Assembly (NCBI GenBank): GCA_028280915.1
Contig: JANQKX010000490.1
Location: 1-9,153, forward strand
Direction: 5' to 3'
Origin: Kiloniellaceae bacterium
GTDB lineage: Bacteria; Pseudomonadota; Alphaproteobacteria; Kiloniellales; Kiloniellaceae
Length of the DNA: 9,153 nt
The notes below the pieces were generated by a model that saw only the letters and a program-made list of their open reading frames with translations, had not been told where the DNA came from and searched no databases. Positions 5,816-9,153 of this stretch are shown here, in pieces (positions within the stretch are counted from its first letter, which is position 1; every line of letters begins with the position of its first letter). The translations under genes were made by a program, and so were the position numbers.

Positions 5816-7141
5816 ATGACGACCTTTGCCGCCTCCATGGTGCCCCGGGACCTGCCCGGCTCGGGGTGGTACGAGATCTTGCCGGCACCGCCGGCGCCCC
5901 GAGTTTTGGAAGGGGATATCTCGGCCGACTGGGTAGTCGTCGGCGCGGGCTTTGCCGGTTTGGCGGCCGCCCGCCGCCTGGCCCAGCTTCGCGACGGCGA
6001 CAAGATCGTTGTGCTGGATGCGCAACCCGTGGGCTTCGGCAGCGCCGGGCGCAATTCCGGCTTCATGATCGATCTGCCCCACGAGCTCAACAGCGAAAAC
6101 TACGCCGGCGGGCTGGAGGCGGACCGCGAGCAGATCGCCATGAACCGTGCGGCCATCGATTTCGCCAGGGAGGTGGTGGCGGAATACGGCCTATCAGACT
6201 GCTTCAATCCCTGCGGCAAGTACCACGGGGCGAGCAATGCCCACGGCCTGAAAGCTCTCGCCGAATTCGAGCGGCACTTGGGCCGCCTGGGCGAGCCCTA
6301 CGAGCACCTGGACGCGGCGGATCTGCGGCGCATCACCGGCACGTCCTTTTACCTGGGGGGTTCCTATACCCCCGGCGCGGTGATTTTGCAGCCGGCCGCC
6401 TACATCCGGGGTTTTGCCCAAGGCCTGTCGCGGCAGGTGGCGCTCTACGAAAACTCCCCGGTGTGGGAAATCCAAACCGACGGCGGGCTTAAGGTGATCA
6501 CGCCCCAGGGCAGCGGCCGGGCCGGCAAGGTCATCCTCACGGTCAACGGCCACTTAGAGTCCTTCGGGCTTTTTGCCCGCCGCTTGCTGCACATCTTTAC
6601 CTACGCCAGCATGACCCAGGCCATGAGCGATCGGCAGATCCGGGCACTCGGCGGAGAGAAGGAATGGGCCCTGATTCCGGCCGATCCCATGGGGACCACG
6701 GTGCGGCGCACCCGCGACAATCGGATCGTGATCCGCAATTCCGTCACCTTCAACCCGCAAAAGGCCACCAACGACGCGCAGGTGGCCAAATGCGGCCGGC
6801 AGCACGACCGCTCCTTTGCCGCCCGTTTTCCCATGTTGACGGGGCTGGAGATGGCCTACCGCTGGGGCGGCCTTCTCTGCGCCTCCACCAATTCCGTGCC
6901 CGCCTTCGGGGAAATCGAAAAAGGCGTCTTCGCCGCGGGTTGCCAGAACGCCCTGGGGGTCTGCAAGGGCACCTTCCACGGCAAGCTGATCGCCGAGCTG
7001 GCCACGGGGCAGCAGAGTGATTTTCTGTCAAAAGTGGCGGCGCTGGCGGCGCCGAAACGCCTGCCGCCCGAGCCCTTTTTATCCATCGGGGCCAGGCTGC
7101 ACCTCTGGCATCAGCAAAAGAAAGCCGGCAGCGATTTGTAA
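5816..7141 (+). CDS. FAD-dependent oxidoreductase, DAO family (amine or D-amino/imino acid oxidation)
   Basis: This 441-residue flavoprotein belongs to the DadA/PuuB/glycine-oxidase-like DAO family, which oxidises amines or amino acids to imines. A Rossmann dinucleotide-binding motif, VVVGAGFAGLAAARRL (residues 40-55), is followed by Asp68 at the end of the second strand, where it would hold the FAD ribose. GFGSAGRNSG (73-82) is the usual FAD-contact loop of the family. The C-terminal FAD-binding region includes YRWGGLLCAST (348-358) and GVFAAGCQNALG (370-381). It starts 23 bases after the aldehyde dehydrogenase stop, in the same direction, so it is the third gene of the operon. The ATG at 5816 has only a weak ribosome binding site; the next ATG (5837) has none. 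There is no signal peptide, so the enzyme is cytoplasmic or membrane-associated. Substrate unknown. Confidence 0.9.
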   Translation: MTTFAASMVPRDLPGSGWYEILPAPPAPRVLEGDISADWVVVGAGFAGLAAARRLAQLRDGDKIVVLDAQPVGFGSAGRNSGFMIDLPHELNSENYAGGLEADREQIAMNRAAIDFAREVVAEYGLSDCFNPCGKYHGASNAHGLKALAEFERHLGRLGEPYEHLDAADLRRITGTSFYLGGSYTPGAVILQPAAYIRGFAQGLSRQVALYENSPVWEIQTDGGLKVITPQGSGRAGKVILTVNGHLESFGLFARRLLHIFTYASMTQAMSDRQIRALGGEKEWALIPADPMGTTVRRTRDNRIVIRNSVTFNPQKATNDAQVAKCGRQHDRSFAARFPMLTGLEMAYRWGGLLCASTNSVPAFGEIEKGVFAAGCQNALGVCKGTFHGKLIAELATGQQSDFLSKVAALAAPKRLPPEPFLSIGARLHLWHQQKKAGSDL

Positions 7142-7165
7142 CTTTTTCACCGCCGCCGCCGGCTT
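7122..7165. terminator. Possible weak terminator between convergent genes
   Basis: AAGCCGGC (7122-7129) and GCCGGCTT (7158-7165) are perfect inverted arms around a 28-base loop, spanning the 26-base gap between the convergent oxidoreductase and LysR genes. On the minus strand the second arm runs into TTTCTTTT, a modest U-tract. The long loop and short stem make it a weak candidate. Confidence 0.3.
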
Positions 7166-7167
7166 GT

Positions 7168-8094
7168 TCAATCGGCCGGATCGGTCTTGGTCTGGTCGGC
7201 CTGGGCCGTTTCGATCAGCCAGTCCTTGACCGTCAAGGCGGCCTCGGAAAGACGGCGGTTCTGGTTCCAGGTCACGTAATAGGCGCCCGGCGCGGCGATT
7301 TCCAAATCGCCGAAACGCTGCAGCCGGCCCTCATCCACCAGGTGCTTCACCAATTGGTGCCAGCCCAGGGCCACCCCCTGGCCGTCCTCGATGGCTTGCA
7401 GCAGCACGGCGAAATTGTTGAAGCGCCGCCCCCGCAAGGGGCCGTGGGGCACTCCGGCGCGGCGCAGGAACTCGTCCCAGTTGGTCCAATCGGGATCGAC
7501 CCCATCCACGTGCAGCAGGTGGATCTGGCTCAGATCGTCAAAGCTTTGATCGGGGATCGCCGCCGCATAGGCCGGGCTGGAAACCGGGAAGATGGTTTCC
7601 CGTAACAACAGCTCGGTGGTTTCATCAGGCCAGGCGCCCGATCCGTAGCGCACCCGCAGATCGATCTGGGATTTGCGCAATTCCTGGGCGTTGTCGGAAA
7701 TCAGGTGGTCCACCATGATCTCCGGATGCCGGTGCCAAAAGCTGCCGATGCGCCGCATCAGCCACAAGGTGGCAAAGGCGTTGGAACAGGCCAGGGTGAC
7801 GGTGGCGTTTTTTTGCCCCATGCGGATGCCATGTAGGGCTTCCGAGACTTCGCTGAAGCCCTTGGCCAGGACCATGTAAAGTGTCTCGCCCTCGGGGGTA
7901 AGCGCGATGCCGTCCATGTTTCGCAAAAACAGCTCGACGCCGACTTCGTCCTCCAGGGCCTTGATTTGTCGGCTGATGGCGCCCCGCGTGACATTGAGCT
8001 CGCCGGCGGCCTGTTTGAAATTCATATGGCGGGCACAGGCCTCGAAGACCGCCAGGGAGGTCAGAGACGGAAGGCCGTAATATTTGCGTACCAA
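7168..8094 (-). CDS. LysR-family transcriptional regulator (GcvA-like)
   Basis: This 308-residue DNA-binding regulator has the usual LysR length. The N-terminal winged helix-turn-helix covers about residues 9-68, with the helix-turn-helix at 26-47 (FKQAAGELNVTRGAISRQIK). An effector-binding domain with two Rossmann-like lobes follows from about residue 95. Sequence features such as LTPEGETL and the HHPEI-like RHPEIMVDH stretch resemble the GcvA branch, many members of which control amino-acid or amine degradation. I place the start at a TTG (8094-8092) because GGGAGG lies nine bases upstream and no in-frame ATG precedes the helix-turn-helix. It converges on the enzyme operon, ending 26 bases from it, which suits a pathway-specific regulator, probably of the divergent control region and of itself. 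The effector is unknown. Confidence 0.93.
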   Translation of the reverse strand: MVRKYYGLPSLTSLAVFEACARHMNFKQAAGELNVTRGAISRQIKALEDEVGVELFLRNMDGIALTPEGETLYMVLAKGFSEVSEALHGIRMGQKNATVTLACSNAFATLWLMRRIGSFWHRHPEIMVDHLISDNAQELRKSQIDLRVRYGSGAWPDETTELLLRETIFPVSSPAYAAAIPDQSFDDLSQIHLLHVDGVDPDWTNWDEFLRRAGVPHGPLRGRRFNNFAVLLQAIEDGQGVALGWHQLVKHLVDEGRLQRFGDLEIAAPGAYYVTWNQNRRLSEAALTVKDWLIETAQADQTKTDPAD

Positions 8095-8127
8095 GGTAAA
8101 CCGCCTCCCTTTTGCCGCCGCCTTCCA

Positions 8128-8163
8128 GGGTCAAAGACCCCTTTACGGGCCAATGCCCTTTAC
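8128..8163. repeat. Repeats in the LysR leader region
   Basis: CCCTTTAC occurs twice in direct orientation (8139-8146 and 8156-8163), 17 bases apart, next to a small hairpin GGGTC-AAA-GACCC (8128-8140). On the LysR coding strand the repeat reads GTAAAGGG, and GTAAAAGGG also occurs at 3082-3090 in the divergent control region. These are possible regulator half-sites, weakly supported. Confidence 0.35.
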
Positions 8164-8175
8164 AAGACTGTCACA

Positions 8176-8191
8176 TAACAAAGGATTGTTA
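8176..8191. promoter_or_regulatory. Candidate operator dyad upstream of the LysR gene
   Basis: TAACAA-AGGA-TTGTTA is a perfect dyad with six-base arms and a four-base centre, lying 82 to 97 bases upstream of the LysR start. LysR regulators commonly bind interrupted dyads near their own promoters. The core CAAAGGATTG resembles CAAAGCGATTG near the enzyme-operon promoter (3216-3226). Confidence 0.4.
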
Positions 8192-8224
8192 CCGCTCTCG
8201 CCTTGCGCCGCAAGGTTTGCGGTA
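8190..8224 (-). terminator. Two-tier hairpin after the acyl-CoA synthetase gene, without a T-run
   Basis: Outer arms TACCGC (8190-8195) and GCGGTA (8219-8224) enclose inner arms CCTTGC (8201-8206) and GCAAGG (8210-8215) around a three-base loop, with an asymmetric internal loop of five and three bases. It begins 18 bases after the synthetase stop on the minus strand. No T-run follows, so it is not a classical intrinsic terminator; it could protect a messenger 3' end or assist a factor-dependent stop. Confidence 0.4.
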
Positions 8225-8241
8225 CGGCAGCGCCGCCGCGA

Positions 8242-9153
8242 TCAGTGTCCTGGTTGAGGCAGCTGGGGGCCAGACCCGGTTTGTTCGGCCATGCTTTCTT
8301 CGGCCAGGCGCTTTAACCGCCGGCGGTCGGTCTTGCCCGTGGGGCCGAGGGGCATGTCATCCAGAAAGACGATGTCTTCCGGCGCCTTGTAGCCGATCCG
8401 CGCCCGCGCGAAGGCGATCAGCCCACCGGCGCTGGGCCGCGTCGCGCCTCGGTGCAGGGTGACATAGGCCCGTACGTTCTCGCCGTGGGCCAGGTCGTGC
8501 ACGCCGATGGCGCCCGCCGCGGCGACGGCCGGATGGGCCAGCAGCGCATCCTCCACCTCTTGCGGGGCGATGTTGGAGCCGTCGTGCACGATGATCTGCT
8601 TTTTGCGTCCGGCGAACCAGAAATAGCCGTCGTCGTCCCGCCACATCACATCGCCGGTGTCGAGCCAGCCGTCGACAATGACCGCCGCCGTGGCGTCCGG
8701 GCGTTGCCAATAGCCCACCGTGGTGCCGCGGGAGCGCAGCCACAAACGGCCTTGCCGGCCAGGCGGCAGGGACGTGCCGTTCTCGTCGCGGATGTCCAAT
8801 TCAAAGCCGGGCAGGGGCGTGCCGATGGAGCCCGGCTTGTTGAGCCCTTGGGGCGGATTGGCGCAGGCGCCGCCGGTTTCGGTCATGCCGTAGGACTCAT
8901 GGATCTGAAACCCAGTTTTTTCTTCGAATTCCCGCTCCAGTTCCGCCGGCAGCTTGTCGCCGCCGGCGCTGCAGTAGCGCAGGGAGGCGAAGTCCTGCCG
9001 TGTCGCCCCATGGTCCTCCACCAGGCGCATCAAGGCGGCGGGCAGGATGAAGACCACCGTGGGGCGCGCCTGGCGCAGCAGGGGCAGGTATTCCTCCGGG
9101 TCGAAATGGCGGGCGATGGCGACCCGGGCGCCGGCCGAGAGCGCGGCCAGGGA
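8242..9153 (-). CDS. AMP-forming acyl-CoA synthetase / ligase (ANL family), C-terminal part, cut by right edge
   Basis: The frame is open without a stop from the right edge to a TGA at 8244-8242, so the last 303 residues are visible and the start lies outside. An internal GTG at 9057 is not needed as a start, since the upstream codons continue the family sequence. ANL-superfamily motifs appear in order, numbered within the visible part: YGMTETG (88-94), WLDTGD (163-168), GRKKQIIVHDG (182-192) with the hinge region, and PTGKTDR (271-277) carrying the adenylation lysine Lys274. These enzymes activate a carboxylic acid with ATP and join it to coenzyme A or a carrier. Complete members have about 500-550 residues, so roughly 40% is missing, including the phosphate-binding loop. 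The substrate cannot be told. It may be unrelated to the neighbouring catabolic operon. Confidence 0.9.
   Translation of the reverse strand, partial: SLAALSAGARVAIARHFDPEEYLPLLRQARPTVVFILPAALMRLVEDHGATRQDFASLRYCSAGGDKLPAELEREFEEKTGFQIHESYGMTETGGACANPPQGLNKPGSIGTPLPGFELDIRDENGTSLPPGRQGRLWLRSRGTTVGYWQRPDATAAVIVDGWLDTGDVMWRDDDGYFWFAGRKKQIIVHDGSNIAPQEVEDALLAHPAVAAAGAIGVHDLAHGENVRAYVTLHRGATRPSAGGLIAFARARIGYKAPEDIVFLDDMPLGPTGKTDRRRLKRLAEESMAEQTGSGPQLPQPGH

Overview
This is a GC-rich bacterial chromosomal segment. It most resembles an alphaproteobacterium, perhaps Rhodospirillales-like. That guess rests on codon use, a Tat-exported family 5 solute-binding protein of the type common in that class, and a GcvA-like LysR regulator; no rRNA or other marker gene is present to prove it. 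I see no tRNA, rRNA, CRISPR array, transposase or prophage gene.

Layout from left to right. (1) The first 723 bases are the 5' part of a minus-strand gene for a membrane-anchored sensor (chemoreceptor or sensor kinase) that runs off the left edge. (2) About 490 bases without a gene follow, including a strikingly AT-rich stretch with small dyads. (3) A minus-strand gene encodes a Tat-exported peptide/nickel-type ABC solute-binding protein, closed by a textbook intrinsic terminator; no permease or ATPase gene is visible. (4) A divergent control region of about 440 bases holds several dyads and an exact 16-base direct repeat. (5) Three plus-strand genes form a tight operon: a dihydrodipicolinate synthase/N-acetylneuraminate lyase family enzyme, a PuuC-like aldehyde dehydrogenase that overlaps it by 23 bases, and a DAO-type FAD-dependent amine or amino-acid oxidoreductase. 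(6) A convergent minus-strand LysR regulator ends 26 bases beyond the operon. (7) A further minus-strand gene, an AMP-forming acyl-CoA synthetase, is cut by the right edge; a two-tier hairpin separates it from the LysR gene.

Taken together, the solute-binding protein, the three enzymes and the LysR regulator look like an uptake and degradation module for a nitrogen-containing small molecule. The FAD enzyme would oxidise a C-N bond, the Schiff-base lyase-family enzyme would deaminate, dehydrate or cleave the product, and the aldehyde dehydrogenase would oxidise the resulting aldehyde to an acid. The three enzyme families match those of bacterial hydroxyproline degradation (D-hydroxyproline dehydrogenase, pyrroline-hydroxycarboxylate deaminase, 2-oxoglutarate semialdehyde dehydrogenase). 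The closest subfamily resemblance of the dehydrogenase, however, is to aminoaldehyde dehydrogenases of polyamine catabolism, so the substrate is open. The sensor and the acyl-CoA synthetase may be unrelated neighbours.
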